From: Pseudeuparius sepicola
Lineage: Eukaryota; Arthropoda; Insecta; Coleoptera; Anthribidae
Length of the DNA: 64,000 nucleotides
Assembly (NCBI GenBank): GCA_963920635.1
Contig: OY987299.1
Coordinates: forward strand, 134,227,373 to 134,291,372
Reading direction: 5' to 3'
Shown here: positions 35,501 to 43,850 of the stretch, in pieces
Layout of the letters: each line of letters begins with the position of its first letter
How positions within the stretch are numbered: the stretch's first letter is position 1
Translations under genes and position numbers: made by a program
The notes under the pieces: model-generated
What the model was told of the DNA's origin: nothing
Database searches by the model: none
What the model saw: only the letters and a program-made list of their open reading frames with translations

Positions 35501-38500
35501 GTAGCTCTGCTAGTTTCCGAGGTCCCCATAGTGGTCATCGAAAAAAACTCACCCTGTATATTGCATTTTTTTATCGCCTTGTTATTTTTCTCCAGAAACT
35601 TACCAAGAGCAATCTGGATTGCCTTACCGATGGTGACCGGCGTGTACGTCTTGGCGAACGTTGCTTATTTCGCAGTATTAACTGGCGACGAGATGGAGAG
35701 CTCCCCGGCCGTAGCCCTTGTAAGTAGAAACCCTCGGAAACTGTCGAAAATCGAACGCTCGTCTTTTCCAGTCTTTCGGGGCCAAAATGTTCGGCAACAT
35801 GCATTGGCTGGTGCCCATCTTTGTCGCCCTCTCCACGTTCGGAGGTGTAAACGGCATTTTATTTACCTCTGCGAGACTTTTTCTCACCGGATCTCAGGAA
35901 GGACACTTGCCCTCGTTGTTCTCTTTTATACACGTCAAGAAAAACACTCCTATACCTAGTTTACTCTTTACGGTGAGTAATTTTCACTCTAACTGGGACC
36001 ATACCAGTAAATGGGACCATTTTTAAGTCCAACCGGGACTAGAGGCCCTGTATGACACAAAAAGTGACAGTTATTCGTTTTAACAGAGGTTGGACAACAG
36101 ATTTTGGCAGATCTAGTAACATTGTTTTTATTATATTCTTATCTTGGCGGGTGCCAGTTTGTCAACAAAACTGTCGACAAATTATTGAGCGTGCTCATTT
36201 TCTTTTGCAAAAAGGAATGTTAACAGTTAAAAGTGACATCTTGTGTAATAAGAAACTGCAAGAATTCTGAGCAGGATGAATTTTTCATAACACCCTTTCC
36301 AAAAAGCGCAGAAGAACGAGCACGATGGTGCAAATGAAATACCCTAACATGAGAGTTGGAAATGATACGAAAATTTGCGAGGTAAGTAAATTTAATTACA
36401 TAAGTATCTCTAGTTTTTTATTTTTTGTTTGATCTGTGATTTTAATCTGCAGAATAATTTTCTTAATCTGCATCAGCAACATAACATAAGATACCTAAAT
36501 TAATACGTATTAAATATTAGTACCTACCTATTTATTTTCAATAAAAGTCCATAAGGTTCTACAAACCCCCTATTAGAATTCTTATGAAAATTTCCCAATG
36601 TTAAAGAGATAAAATTAAAATTTTTGCTTTTCAAGGAGGTAAAACCTGTTAGGTATATTTACACTGGACCCGGCTAGGCATTTTTCGTTTCATGGAATAA
36701 TAAAAATGTAAGTATATGTGTTAGAAAGAGGCAGTCTTGAAGGTGCTTTATTTTGCACCAAGACCAACAAAATCGGACAAAAAATAAGTTAACACGGGTG
36801 GGAATATAAAGAACCCTTTTTGTGTAGTCAGTTAAATGTGTGAGCTTACATTCCATTACACATTTCTTGCTGATAAGAAAATAGCATTTGATGGCAGCGT
36901 TTTATTATGTTTAGGTAGCTTAAATTTATAGTTCTTTAACTTTCAGAGGTTCACTTCTCCGACATGGATTTTGAGTGTCAGGTTGTGCTGAAGAAAGGAT
37001 CATCTCCTGCAACGTTTGATGAACGTGACTTTAGCAAGAAAGAACCATTATTAAATATGTATAAATTTCTGAGAACTTGTACTAGTTTGATTTTTCCTAT
37101 TTACTTACAAAAACAAAAATACTGTTGTCTTCTTTATTGAAATGTAGATGATCTCTCTTGCATTAAAAAGTTATTAACTTTTATTTTACCAAAAAAAGAA
37201 TGAGAGACTAATATATCGATATTAAATACCTAGGTACTCATTTTTTATTCAGCCTAATTCCTTATTATTATTGGTTGATTCATATTACCAAAACAAACTT
37301 TCCAACTTTTTGTTCCGTACAAATTTCAGTATTAATTGTCTTAAAATTATGATGGTATGTATAAGAAGAGAGTTTGAAGAAACGAAACCATACAGTAAAA
37401 CCATTTAAAAGACCTTTTTTATTTGTAAATGAACGGAATAATTATTATTGCAGCTATGATTCCTATTGAAGAAATATTCGAAAGTTTGATTAGTTGGTAT
37501 GCTAGAGCCTTGTTTAATTTTATGTACATACCTATCTACATATACCACCCTCCTACAAAAATTTAATAAATGTTTTTAACCTGATATCCTAAAATTTCTG
37601 TTTTCTTGGAACAAATTATATGTTTCTTCACTTTTCCATTCAAACTTCAATAATATTATTAGTTACGCTTTGCAAATAACATACTACTACCTAACCTATT
37701 TACCTATTTATTGGTTTTATCTATATTTTTATACATTTTAAACTGTGCCCTCATCTACCTACCCTTATGGCAGTTAACTGTCGTTAGCTTAACCTTAAAA
37801 TCAAATTTTGATACATCGTGCTGCTAGGGGAACGTTAGAAAGAGCGAAAAAATATATGTCTGTTGCACAAAATGAATTTCATAGGGAAAATAAGACCCTC
37901 GCCAGAGAGAGAGATCCGATCGTTGTCCAACCTCTGTTAAAAGGAATAACTGTCACTTTTTGTGTCATACAGGGCCTCTAACCGGGACCACACATTGATT
38001 TTTATTTTTTCAGTGTGTAACTTCTCTGGCGATGCTGTTGGTTAGCGACGTTTTCGTCCTGATCAACTACTATGGGCAGATTTTGTGGTTTTCCGTCGCG
38101 GCAAGCATAGCCGGCATGTTGTGGCTGCGCCACAAGCAGCCTGACATGCCGAGGCCTATTAGAGTGCACACCTCCATCCCCGTCGTCTTCATAGCCTGCT
38201 GCGCTTTTTTGGTTTTGTTCCCGATACCTAGGCAACCGCTGTATACATTGTACGGGACAATCATCACTCTGTCTGGTAAGATAATGGCAGGTTTTTTGTA
38301 GACTACAATTGACACAATTAATGCTTTGTTTTGACACAATTAATGCTTTGTTTTGTCATGGCTTGCTTGATTTTTGTTATTATTTGACACATCAGTGCTT
38401 TGTTTTGTGATGGCTTGCTACATTTTGTTATATTTCTAGGCTTACTTGGATAAAGGGCATGTTTTTGTAGACTATTTTAAAACACAAGAGTCGACATTTG

Positions 38501-38786
38501 ACACAATAATTAATGCTTTGTTTTGTCATGGCTAGCTTGGTTTTTGTTATTATTTGACACATTCAATGCTTTGTTTTGTGATGACTTGCTACATTTTCTT
38601 ATATTTCTAGGCTTACTTGATAAAGGGCTTTTTTTAATTTTAGGGATTCCCGTATACTATGTATGCATAAAATGGAAAAACAAACCCAAAGGATATACAA
38701 AGTGTATTCAAAAGACAACCTTGTTCCTTCAAAACTTGATGGAAGTGACTTCGCCAGAGGCTACACAAATGTTATCTCAGTCTTAG
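11270..38786 (+). CDS. LAT-type heterodimeric amino acid transporter light chain (SLC7 family)
   Basis: Eight exons join in frame into 486 codons plus stop: 11270-11387, 17513-17857, 26398-26523, 27115-27256, 35596-35719, 35772-35972, 38014-38275, 38644-38786. All junctions are GT-AG and phases agree. The protein is an APC-superfamily exchanger with about 12 membrane helices. Seen directly are GSGIFVSP in helix 1, [22 protein letters not shown], and [16 protein letters not shown] in the gating helix. Cys139 (in FFPECRPP) corresponds to the cysteine that bonds the CD98-type heavy chain. Family knowledge says it exchanges large neutral amino acids at the plasma membrane. Drosophila relatives are mnd, JhI-21 and genderblind; I cannot tell which is the ortholog. 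Introns 1, 2 and 4 exceed 6 kb because of transposons. Confidence 0.93.
11388..12611. other. Start of transporter intron 1: non-coding
   Basis: No gene was seen. An ACAGGATGAATTTTTTAGG repeat end begins near 11744, and TA-rich TAGGTACC-like tracts lie near 12,340-12,400. Confidence 0.5.
12612..12957. mobile_element. Short foldback element D
   Basis: ACAGGGTGGATCAATG at the left, GCCACCCTGTG at the right. The inner complementary blocks AAACCGCTGTAACTTTTT and AAAAAGTTACAGCGGTTT show the hairpin. It lies in transporter intron 1. Confidence 0.75.
12958..13930. other. Intron 1: non-coding
   Basis: No gene recognised. A tandem AGGGTTCCTTTATTAGGTAA repeat starts just beyond, near 13,970. Confidence 0.4.
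14218..14286 (+). pseudogene. THAP-domain first exon, plus-strand copy
   Basis: ATG at 14218 gives [14 protein letters not shown], the Cys..Cys half of a C2CH THAP zinc finger. A one-base frame change then occurs before EPGISFHR and a GTAAAT donor at 14287. THAP fingers bind DNA and sit at the N-terminus of P-superfamily transposases. The frameshift means it is not functional as read. Exons at 15.4-15.7 kb on the same strand could be its continuation. Confidence 0.75.
14673..14743 (-). pseudogene. THAP-domain first exon, inverted copy
   Basis: The mirror copy reads [16 protein letters not shown], then a TAG codon where the sister copy implies Glu, then PGISFHR and a GTAAAT donor. Apart from that stop it keeps the frame, so it is better preserved than the plus-strand copy. 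Confidence 0.75.
15390..15704 (+). pseudogene. THAP-domain second exon and following linker exon
   Basis: Reading after a TGA near 15391 gives [14 protein letters not shown] (the Cys..His half of the finger) and then [15 protein letters not shown], matching the THAP AVPT box. A donor (GTAAGT) is at 15521. A new acceptor ends at 15577. The frame then continues through a Ser-rich linker until CAGTGGCGGATCTAGG at 15705, a hAT-like end, interrupts it. With exon 1 at 14.2 kb this outlines a THAP gene whose first intron holds the inverted repeat. Confidence 0.7.
15705..17512. other. Rest of transporter intron 1
   Basis: No gene. CAGTGGCGGATCTAGG at 15705 looks like a hAT left end, but no right partner was found. 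A GC-rich patch at about 17,020-17,160 is of unknown origin. Short C-rich DNA leads to the acceptor at 17511-17512. Confidence 0.45.
17884..17977. mobile_element. Remnant of THAP-element family 2
   Basis: ATGCGCTGTGACCTACTGCG and GATTTTTCGGCCGCACAGAG match the starts of the family-2 copies at 20.8 and 48.57 kb. The copy is cut by the 723-bp element that follows. Confidence 0.6.
17986..18708 (+). mobile_element. P-superfamily-like THAP element, 723 bp, with 8-bp TSD
   Basis: Flanked by GTGGCTTT on both sides (17978-17985 and 18709-18716), an exact 8-bp duplication as P elements make. Ends are inverted repeats of about 24 nt: CTCAGATCAACGAATAAAGG on the left, CTCAGACTAACGAATAAAGG read inward from the right. 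It holds one THAP exon, with the rest of the transposase missing after its donor, so it is an internally deleted, non-autonomous copy. Confidence 0.85.
18522..18592 (+). pseudogene. THAP-domain first exon in the 723-bp element
   Basis: ATG at 18522 reads [19 protein letters not shown] then ISFHR, ending at a GTAGTA donor (18593). The frame is intact and the C..C spacing and SFHR motif fit a THAP first exon. Near-identical copies occur at 50.8 and 51.87 kb. No second exon follows before the element ends. Confidence 0.75.
19016..19150 (+). repeat. Partial duplicate of transporter exon 2 inside intron 2
   Basis: About 125 bp matches the 3' end of exon 2 (17738-17863) plus its splice donor. One difference was seen within the coding part (CCCGAG becomes CTCGAG, Pro to Leu). 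It sits after AATTTCAG, which looks like an acceptor, but using it would shift the frame relative to exon 1 or exon 2. It is a pseudo-exon or an assembly duplicate. Confidence 0.85.
19272..20807. mobile_element. hAT-like element without coding sequence (about 1.5 kb)
   Basis: The left end CAGAGAACAGAACAAGGAAG is mirrored at the right by CTTCCTTGTTCTCTG (ending 20790). GAGAATGC precedes the left end (19264-19271) and recurs at 20808-20815, an 8-bp match. Seventeen extra bases lie between the right inverted repeat and that match, so the exact right end is uncertain. It appears inserted in the left end of a family-2 THAP element. No transposase remains. Confidence 0.55.
20808..21340 (+). mobile_element. 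THAP-element family 2, copy with deleted zinc finger
   Basis: Collinear with the copy inside 48.57-49.23 kb: the same leader, the same ATG context ([10 protein letters not shown] at 21011), the same linker and the same tail up to TCGTGGGTTAAAAT. Here the sequence jumps from the first Cys pair directly to the linker, so most of the finger is deleted. Non-functional. Confidence 0.7.
21565..21850 (-). pseudogene. THAP-domain pseudogene, another family
   Basis: The minus strand reads [20 protein letters not shown], a stop, then in another frame [16 protein letters not shown], a stop, and [20 protein letters not shown]. These are the middle of a THAP finger (W, the CxxH region with Cys replaced) and the AVPTIF box. 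It carries two stops and a frameshift. It is unrelated in sequence to the plus-strand family-2 copy beside it. Confidence 0.7.
22025..22555 (-). mobile_element. Possible solo LTR or other GC-rich repeat
   Basis: On the minus strand it begins TGTCGTACGCCC, is GC-rich in the middle and has AATAAATCAG near its 3' end, as an LTR would. No matching second LTR, clear CA end or target duplication was found. Equally it could be another repeat type. Confidence 0.25.
22556..23518. other. Intron 2: AT-rich non-coding
   Basis: Nothing recognised. Confidence 0.5.
23519..23551 (+). repeat. (ATGT)n microsatellite
   Basis: About eight perfect ATGT units, directly upstream of the 122-bp tandem repeat. Confidence 0.95.
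23599..24075 (+). repeat. 122-bp tandem repeat, four copies
   Basis: Units start at 23599, 23721, 23843 and 23965, each beginning CAACCGATCGAGCTGAAATT. The last unit ends near AACACCCAAGATGG. Copies differ by only a few bases, so the array is young. Each unit contains AAGATGGCGGA and AACATGGCGGA motifs. It is a minisatellite, probably internal to a transposon that also includes the ATGT tract. Confidence 0.95.
24191..24529. repeat. Near-perfect 339-bp palindrome
   Basis: Arms of about 155 nt match almost base for base (for example TCGCGACAAGCTTTTATATC against its complement) around a loop near 24,345-24,374. Such perfection implies a very recent inverted duplication. Its sequence AAAAGCTTTTATTTAA also flanks the ATGT tract at about 23,497, linking it to the same element. 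Confidence 0.9.
24530..25317. other. Intron 2: single-ended repeat
   Basis: ACGGGGTGACTGGTAATG at 24595 looks like a foldback-type end with no partner. Nothing else recognised. Confidence 0.4.
25318..26302. mobile_element. Foldback element F (about 0.98 kb)
   Basis: Ends TACAGGGTGTAACTAAACTG and CAGTTTAGTTACACCCTGTA are perfect complements. Inner blocks such as TTAATTGACATCCACAGATT pair across the centre near 25,650. It ends about 95 bp before transporter exon 3. Confidence 0.9.
26524..27114. other. Transporter intron 3, 591 bp
   Basis: No repeat ends or coding sequence recognised. Confidence 0.5.
28223..28262. repeat. 40-bp hairpin with 8-bp direct repeats
   Basis: ACAGACCTATATAG and its complement flank an 11-nt loop. 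GTAACACC stands on both sides (28215-28222 and 28263-28270). The other arm of foldback G lacks the hairpin, so it is an insertion. It may be an excision footprint or a minute element. Confidence 0.8.
28824..28855 (-). ncRNA. Hammerhead-ribozyme-like core, left copy
   Basis: Read on the minus strand: CTGATGA (28854-28848), a GGT..ACC-closed stem-loop, then GAAAC. This is the catalytic-core order of a hammerhead. The UH cleavage dinucleotide expected after stem III is not obvious, so activity is doubtful. Confidence 0.5.
29203..29445 (-). pseudogene. Penelope-like element C-terminal fragment (GIY-YIG side)
   Basis: Open minus-strand frame containing [31 protein letters not shown] and a closing [11 protein letters not shown]. 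These match the region after the GIY-YIG endonuclease core in Penelope proteins. The reverse transcriptase is absent, so the copy is 5'-truncated. Confidence 0.75.
29502..29533 (+). ncRNA. Hammerhead-ribozyme-like core, right copy
   Basis: The plus strand carries CTGATGA at 29502-29508 and GAAAC from 29526, mirroring the left copy. The same reservation about the cleavage site applies. Confidence 0.5.
30172..31392. mobile_element. Foldback element H, copy 1
   Basis: Ends ACAGGGTGTCCAACTTTAAA and TTTAAAGTTGGACACCCTGT are perfect complements and the arms pair through most of the 1.2 kb. A second copy in the same orientation lies at 59,991-61,241 in a Nup214 intron. No transposase. Confidence 0.9.
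31515..32353. mobile_element. Foldback element I (about 0.84 kb)
   Basis: Ends TACAGTGTGGTCATTTAAGT and ACTTAAATGACCACACTGTA are complementary. Inner ends GCATACAGGGTAGG and CCCTGTATGC suggest one inverted-repeat element nested in another. Confidence 0.85.
32354..33213. other. Intron 4: repeat ends, no gene
   Basis: An ACAGGGTGCATGCTTCCG end at 32401 and ACATCCTGTA at 32551 may bound a 160-bp element. TACAGGGCAGGACTGGG at 33071 is another single end. No coding sequence. Confidence 0.4.
33690..33900 (+). pseudogene. Mariner-like transposase C-terminus, copy 1
   Basis: The plus strand reads [16 protein letters not shown], the mariner block around the last catalytic Asp. After a frameshift it continues [18 protein letters not shown] and [12 protein letters not shown]. 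Dead. Confidence 0.8.
34700..34888 (+). pseudogene. Mariner-like transposase C-terminus, copy 2
   Basis: The duplicate of the previous fragment, with about 20 bases deleted ahead of the DFFLWG block. Confidence 0.75.
36040..37980 (+). mobile_element. P-superfamily element in transporter intron 6 (1,941 bp)
   Basis: Exact 8-bp target duplication ACCGGGAC (36032-36039 and 37981-37988). Terminal inverted repeats of about 59 nt with one mismatch begin TAGAGGCCCTGTATGACAC. Inside is a split THAP zinc finger on the plus strand. Removing the element and one duplication leaves a 92-bp intron, so the insertion enlarged intron 6 about twentyfold. Most of the transposase is missing or unrecognisable. 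Confidence 0.9.
36275..37138 (+). pseudogene. THAP-domain exons of the intron-6 P element
   Basis: Exon a reads [17 protein letters not shown], shifts frame by one, and continues [14 protein letters not shown] to a GTAAGT donor near 36381. Exon b, from about 36947, reads [20 protein letters not shown] then ATFDERDF. Together they give the second half of a C2CH THAP finger (W, C..H) and the AVPTIF-like box (here SSPATF). A stop follows near 37138 and no catalytic domain was recognised. Confidence 0.75.
38318..38636 (+). repeat. Direct repeats in transporter intron 7
   Basis: A block from GACACAATTAATGCTTTG to ACTTG(G)ATAAAGGGC occurs twice (about 38,330-38,460 and 38,500-38,630). Smaller AATGCTTTGTTTTG repeats lie within it. 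It is a local tandem duplication in a 368-bp intron. Confidence 0.75.
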
Positions 38787-39221
38787 GTTAATTTAAAATA
38801 TTTATAGTAATTTATTTGTACCTATATTGCATGAACCAAGCCGGGCAATGATATGTTATAGAAATGACAAAATAATTTATTGACAGCTGCCTGGCGTTGA
38901 ATTTTTTGAGATTTTTTTACAACATCGACCAAAATTGTATAAAATATATTATACACTATGAAAAATGATAATATATATTTATGAAGCATGGAGATGGGGT
39001 GTATTATTGTAAAAACTATTAACTGCACAGAAATGTCTGTCAAAAATGACGTTACTTCCAGAAACATGCTTGAATTGACATTTTCTATGGTTACTGTTGT
39101 CAAGTTGACAGAAAAACTTTTACTTTGCAATAGTGCCAAGGAAGTAAAAGCAATGCAATATTTAAGGCACTTACAATTACAAAAAATAATCTATTCCCGA
39201 AAATGACAGATTTGTCAAATC
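38787..39221. other. Transporter 3' flank
   Basis: 3'UTR and intergenic DNA. No further gene seen between the transporter and GNL2. Confidence 0.5.
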
Positions 39222-39655
39222 TGAGGAGTCCACTGAAAATTTGGCCTTGAAAAAAAGAGATGAAAGATGTAAGTTCTGTCCTAGACTATCCTGGTTTGTC
39301 AACGCCGCCAAAGTAATATTTATGTTGGCATTATTTTGACACTATTTAGTGACACTTTTATATTACCACCTAATCTAACTGTGGAATTCTCTGCGATCAG
39401 CAGCTGATCCGTTTTCTGATCGAGATCCAATCGGGTGTCCTCAGTTTTGGAAAGTAGTTTCGATGTTCTAAAGCCGATTGTTACCACAAAACGTCATTGA
39501 TATTTTGTTGTGACTGCACAACGTCCACACATAAATTTGTGCAAAATTATCAGCAAAGTAGGACTGATGTCGCCATCATTGGTGAGTTTTATGATATTGG
39601 TGACAATAAATACTTTTCTCTTATTTCAAGGCCAAATTTTCAGTGGACTCTCATA
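39222..39655. mobile_element. Small inverted-repeat element
   Basis: GAGTCCACTGAAAATTTGGC (39225) is complemented by GCCAAATTTTCAGTGGACTC (39631). No target duplication or coding sequence was found. Confidence 0.65.
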
Positions 39656-39922
39656 AATGACATATCTCTGTCAGGGCAGCTAATTTTGTTCTAAGAAAAC
39701 TGTCAAAATGGCAATGAATAAGTTATGAGATGTTAATAATTACAAAAAACAAACAAAATTTGTGGAAAAAATAAACTCAAATATGACAGATCTATCCAAT
39801 CTAAATAATCACAGATTAGCTCCAGAAGTGTTAATTTTGTCGAGAAAACTGTTGAAAATGGCGAATGAATACTATCACAACAAATTAATTTAAACTTTTA
39901 TTATGAAACAACAAACTTTAGG

Positions 39923-40782
39923 TACAGGGTGTTCACGAAATATTTGACCCCCCCCGCTAACTTTTTTATTTTTTGAGCTCAAAACACTAATAAAAAAGCA
40001 TTTTGTAGAGAATTTTATAATTTTTTTTGCGGTTTTATTGCATTTTATATAGGGTGTTTAGAAAAAGAGTGGCAAACTAAACTTGTTTTTTTTTTAATGG
40101 AACACCCTATATATATTTGTATTTTTGAAATCTGCTCATCAAGGCAATTAAAATGATATTAAACTTTGTGGCATTATCTTTTCCTGTTTTCAAATTTTAT
40201 ACTAAATTTATTTAACTCGAATTTGTGGATCTCTTGATAAAGATAGATGATCCATGTAATAACAAAAAATATTTGTTTTAAACAAGAGAGTAACACAATG
40301 AAACTTAAAAATATTTAGGGGCTTTTACGATTTTCCTGAAATTCTTATTTCGAGAATATAATCAGTAAAATTTGAAAAGGCTCCTAAACATTTTGGAGTT
40401 TCACTATATTACTCTCTTGTTTGAAACAAATATTTTTTGTTATTACATCGATCATCTATCTTTATCACGAGATCCACAAATTCGAGTTAAATAAATTTAG
40501 TATAAAATTTGAAAACGGAATTTTTCAAAAACGGAAAAAGATAATGCCACAAAGTTTCATATTATTTTAATTGCCTTGATGAGGAGATTTCAAAAATGCA
40601 AAAATATATAGGGTGTTTCATTTAAAAAAACATAAGTTTAGTTTGCCACTCTTTTTCTAAACACCCTATATAAAATGCAATAAAACCGCAAAAAAAATTA
40701 TAAAATTCTCTACAAAATGCTTTTTTATTCGTGTTCATAGCTCGAAAAATAAAAAAGTTAGTGGGGTCAAATATTTCGTACA
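39923..40782. mobile_element. Foldback element J between transporter and GNL2
   Basis: TACAGGGTGTTCACGAAATA at the left is mirrored by ATATTTCGTACAAC at the right. Long inner arms pair (for example TTATATAGGGTGTTTAG with its complement near 40,662). It ends only 16 bp from the GNL2 stop codon, so the GNL2 3'UTR probably runs into it. Confidence 0.85.
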
Positions 40783-40797
40783 ACATTAAAAACAACA

Positions 40798-42883
40798 TTA
40801 AAATTTTTTCTTGCTTCTATTTCTATTTTTGACATTCACAACCTCGTAGAAGTTGCTCCCTACCTTCTTCCTCTTATTTGCTCTTTCTATTGCCCTTTTT
40901 TGCTTACTTGTCATTTTCTTGACAACCTTTCCACCATTCTCTGTCTTCCGTTCTTTCTTCTTGTCATTAATTTCCTCCACTCTAAAGTCACCGCTCGTCG
41001 ATATCACATAGACCTTTTCTTCTTGTTGTTCTTCTTCCATATCCGAATAGAAACTTATGGAAGAATCTGAATCCAAGTCACTTTCTTCGCTTTCGATTTT
41101 ATCCCCGGCTGCATTTTCTGTCGATTCTTTGTATTCTTCGACGGCATTTTCAATATCTTTTATCGGTTCCAACTCTTTAACATCGTCACCTTCGTAACTT
41201 AAACCGACACGAATCTTACTAAAATCTTGAACTACACTTAAATTTTCAATGTTTTCATTTTGTTGTGACAACGGAGTTTCGAAACCTGGGGGACACACGA
41301 AAAACGGCAGTTTGCCGCGTTGCCAGTCGTTCAAAACAATTTTGGCAACACTGGAAATATCTGGCTCCCCCTTCTTCAATAATTTTCCAGAACGTTGTGC
41401 CAATTTCTCTAGAAACTCTATAGAATCCGTCCAATCGTCGATTTTGTACGTTTTCTTCAGGTATTCTTTTTTAACGCGTTCCAAAACGGGCGTTATATAA
41501 TCTTCCGGGTTATTTACCAATTCCACTCTAACGACGCCCTTTAAAACTTTTTCGGTATCGGTTTCGGCCGAAGGATAAACGACGCCTGGGCAATCGATCA
41601 AATAAATTCTACGCATTAAGGTTATGTACTGCCAAACTTTGGTTTCGCCGGCGATCGGGGCGACCTTGCAGACTTTTTTGCTGCGTAGAGTGTTTATTAT
41701 GGACGATTTTCCAGTGTTCGGATATCCGATGAAGCCCACTGATATCTGCTTCTTGTCAATGTGTAATTTTGCTGCGAAAAAAATTAGTCGTCGTTTATAA
41801 AGAAAAAGGTTTCGGTAGCCATGATTTTAGACTATCAAAGTTGGCAATTCGTTACGTTAAAATTAATAACCATCAATTGTATCGTACAGAGACTATACTA
41901 ACATTTAACACTTACCAAACTGTCTCAGCAAATTGATCAACGATCCTTTTCCAAACGGATGAGTAATACTAGCGTGAAATGCTACCGTGGGATAATCCTT
42001 GCTCAAAATCGCCACCCACCTCTGAGTGGCCCATGTGGGAACCAGATCGACTTTATTTAGTATAAAAATTAAATGCTTGTGGGGTTTTTCGGTTTTCAAA
42101 AATTTCTCCAAATACGGCGACCGAGTCCCCAACGGATCTCTCGCGTCCAACACTTGAAGTAGCACGTCGGAACTGTCCACGACTTTGTAAAGTTCGTTCC
42201 AGATTCGTCTCGACTGCCCGGCGGCCATCACCCAGTCGCGGGGCAATTCTTTCACGCCCTCGTTGTCGCGAATTATGTTTGAATCTTTTTCGTCGCGATA
42301 CTCGCTCTGTTTTTGTGCGGCGTGCTGCGACAATTCGTCTAAACCCTTGACGGCAACGTTAGGCTTTTTGCGGCTCTTCTTCGGACCAAAAACACTTTCG
42401 AAACTCTCGGTTTCCAACAAGTGAACCCGTGCATTTTTAGCCTTCTCATTTAACAAAGTAATCGGCAAGGTTGTGGGTTTCATTACTACCTGATACGGGT
42501 TTTTAACCGCGGCGCCGAGCTCGGTTTGGAACTTTTGGAGCGCATTTTGCGAAATAACCCGGGTATTCCCAAACCACTTACGGTTAGGTTCAACTTTAGC
42601 AGTTGTGCCGCTCGGCAGCCAACCCTAAAAGCAACCTTTAGCCGCAAAGTGACTGGATAAAATAGTTTCTTACCTGAAACGGGGCTGGAGTCAAAATTTT
42701 TCCGGTACGGTCGCGTTTTGCCTTAAAATTACGATACATCTGCAAGCGTTTGATCGTTCCTTTAGTACGCACTTTCGAGACGCCTTTGACACCATCTTTG
42801 GGCCTTTCAGGATTCATGGAATGGTTGGATCTGTTGAAGCCTTGTTTCCGGGGGGCGCCCCCCTTTGAACTCACTTTCGGCAT
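40798..42883 (-). CDS. GNL2: Nucleolar GTP-binding protein 2 (NGP-1/Nog2)
   Basis: Three exons: 42883-42674, 42624-41916, 41771-40798, giving 630 residues. It is a circularly permuted GTPase of the YlqF/YawG family. DARDP (about 230-234) and the G4 motif NKVD (260-263) precede G1 GYPNTGKSS (322-330) and G3 DCPG (366-369). The N-terminal NGP1 domain starts [19 protein letters not shown]. The C-terminus is acidic then Lys/Arg-rich, as expected for nucleolar targeting. Family knowledge says it acts in maturation and nuclear export of the pre-60S ribosomal subunit. Introns are short (49 and 144 nt) with GT-AG ends and correct phases. It diverges from RpS8, which also serves ribosome production. 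Confidence 0.95.
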
Positions 42884-43002
42884 CTAAAAGAATTTTTGAT
42901 TATTTGGGACTAAAGTTGAATTGAAGCTACGCGTACTTTTAAGGGGTAATTGTTTAATAAATGAAGGATATTTTCAAGAAAAAATAGTGATAAAGAGCAA
43001 CC

Positions 43003-43033
43003 CTCAGACTAATGAATTAGTCCGAGGACTGAG
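43003..43033. mobile_element. Excision-footprint-like insertion of the CTCAGACTAATG family
   Basis: 31 bp that begin CTCAGACTAATGAA, end CTGAG and are flanked by exact 8-bp repeats GAGCAACC (42995-43002 and 43034-43041). The beginning equals the terminal repeat of the THAP element at 17,986. It lies 120 bp upstream of the GNL2 ATG. Best read as what remained after a P-like element left. Confidence 0.7.
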
Positions 43034-43827
43034 GAGCAACCTGAAAACCGGGAGGTTAAAATGAGGTTAAGGATAAGGGGAAATCGCAGAAAATATGAAG
43101 ATTAGGTTAGGTGTCAACGACAAAACAGACGGATTAGGTTAGGTCAATGGCGATTTCAATTTGCGTGAACTCTTACACTGCAATGTTTAATAGTCATTTA
43201 AATAGGCTTTGCTAACTTTTAGACTTAGACACCTATTAGTAATCTGTGCTTTTAGATAATTTTTGTTTTGACCTGTAATAGATCAGACAATTCTATTTGA
43301 AAATTTAAATGACATTTTTTGTCGAAAGAGTTAATTTTAAATACTATATTTAACAAAATTTCACCATAACAGCGGGTTTCGGGTGCGAGGCTTTGAGCAC
43401 TTTTAGAATTTTTTTAATAACGGCAGAGGACTTTGCTTGCGCTTTTAGGCGTTCGGGTGTCCAAGAGCTCCGAATTGCGCAGTGGAATCAAATCCAAATT
43501 GGATTTTGAAATCTATGATTTAAATTTTGATTGTTCGCTTAATTTTTCGTTATACTAGGCTTATACAATGGAATTTAAAAAAATTGCTGAAGAGTAAAAA
43601 TAATCAGTGCTCGGGTGCAAATAGTGTAATCCGAATAATGTTTCATACACTGGAAGCTGGAAACACCGCATCCGAAAGCAGCACTCTTTCTTTGAAAATT
43701 CAGAAAGAAGTGATATGATCTAAAATATCTCATGTAACTGCGCATGCGAAATAGTTGGAACAGACCTAGGAGTCGATAAGGAAGTTTATTTCATTCCCGA
43801 TGTATTTATTTTTGTTCGGTCTGTGAT

Positions 43828-43834
43828 CTCTTTT
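43828..43834 (+). promoter_or_regulatory. Possible 5' TOP pyrimidine tract of RpS8
   Basis: CTCTTTT about 17 nt before the ATG, typical of the cap-proximal pyrimidine tract of ribosomal protein mRNAs. The transcription start is not known. Confidence 0.3.
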
Positions 43835-43850
43835 AGTTTTTGACAAGAAT

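Larger units (their letters stand above)
42884..43850. promoter_or_regulatory. Divergent GNL2-RpS8 intergenic region
   Basis: 967 bp between opposing start codons, probably holding both promoters. The GNL2 side contains a transposon-footprint-like insertion. No TATA boxes could be assigned. Confidence 0.45.
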
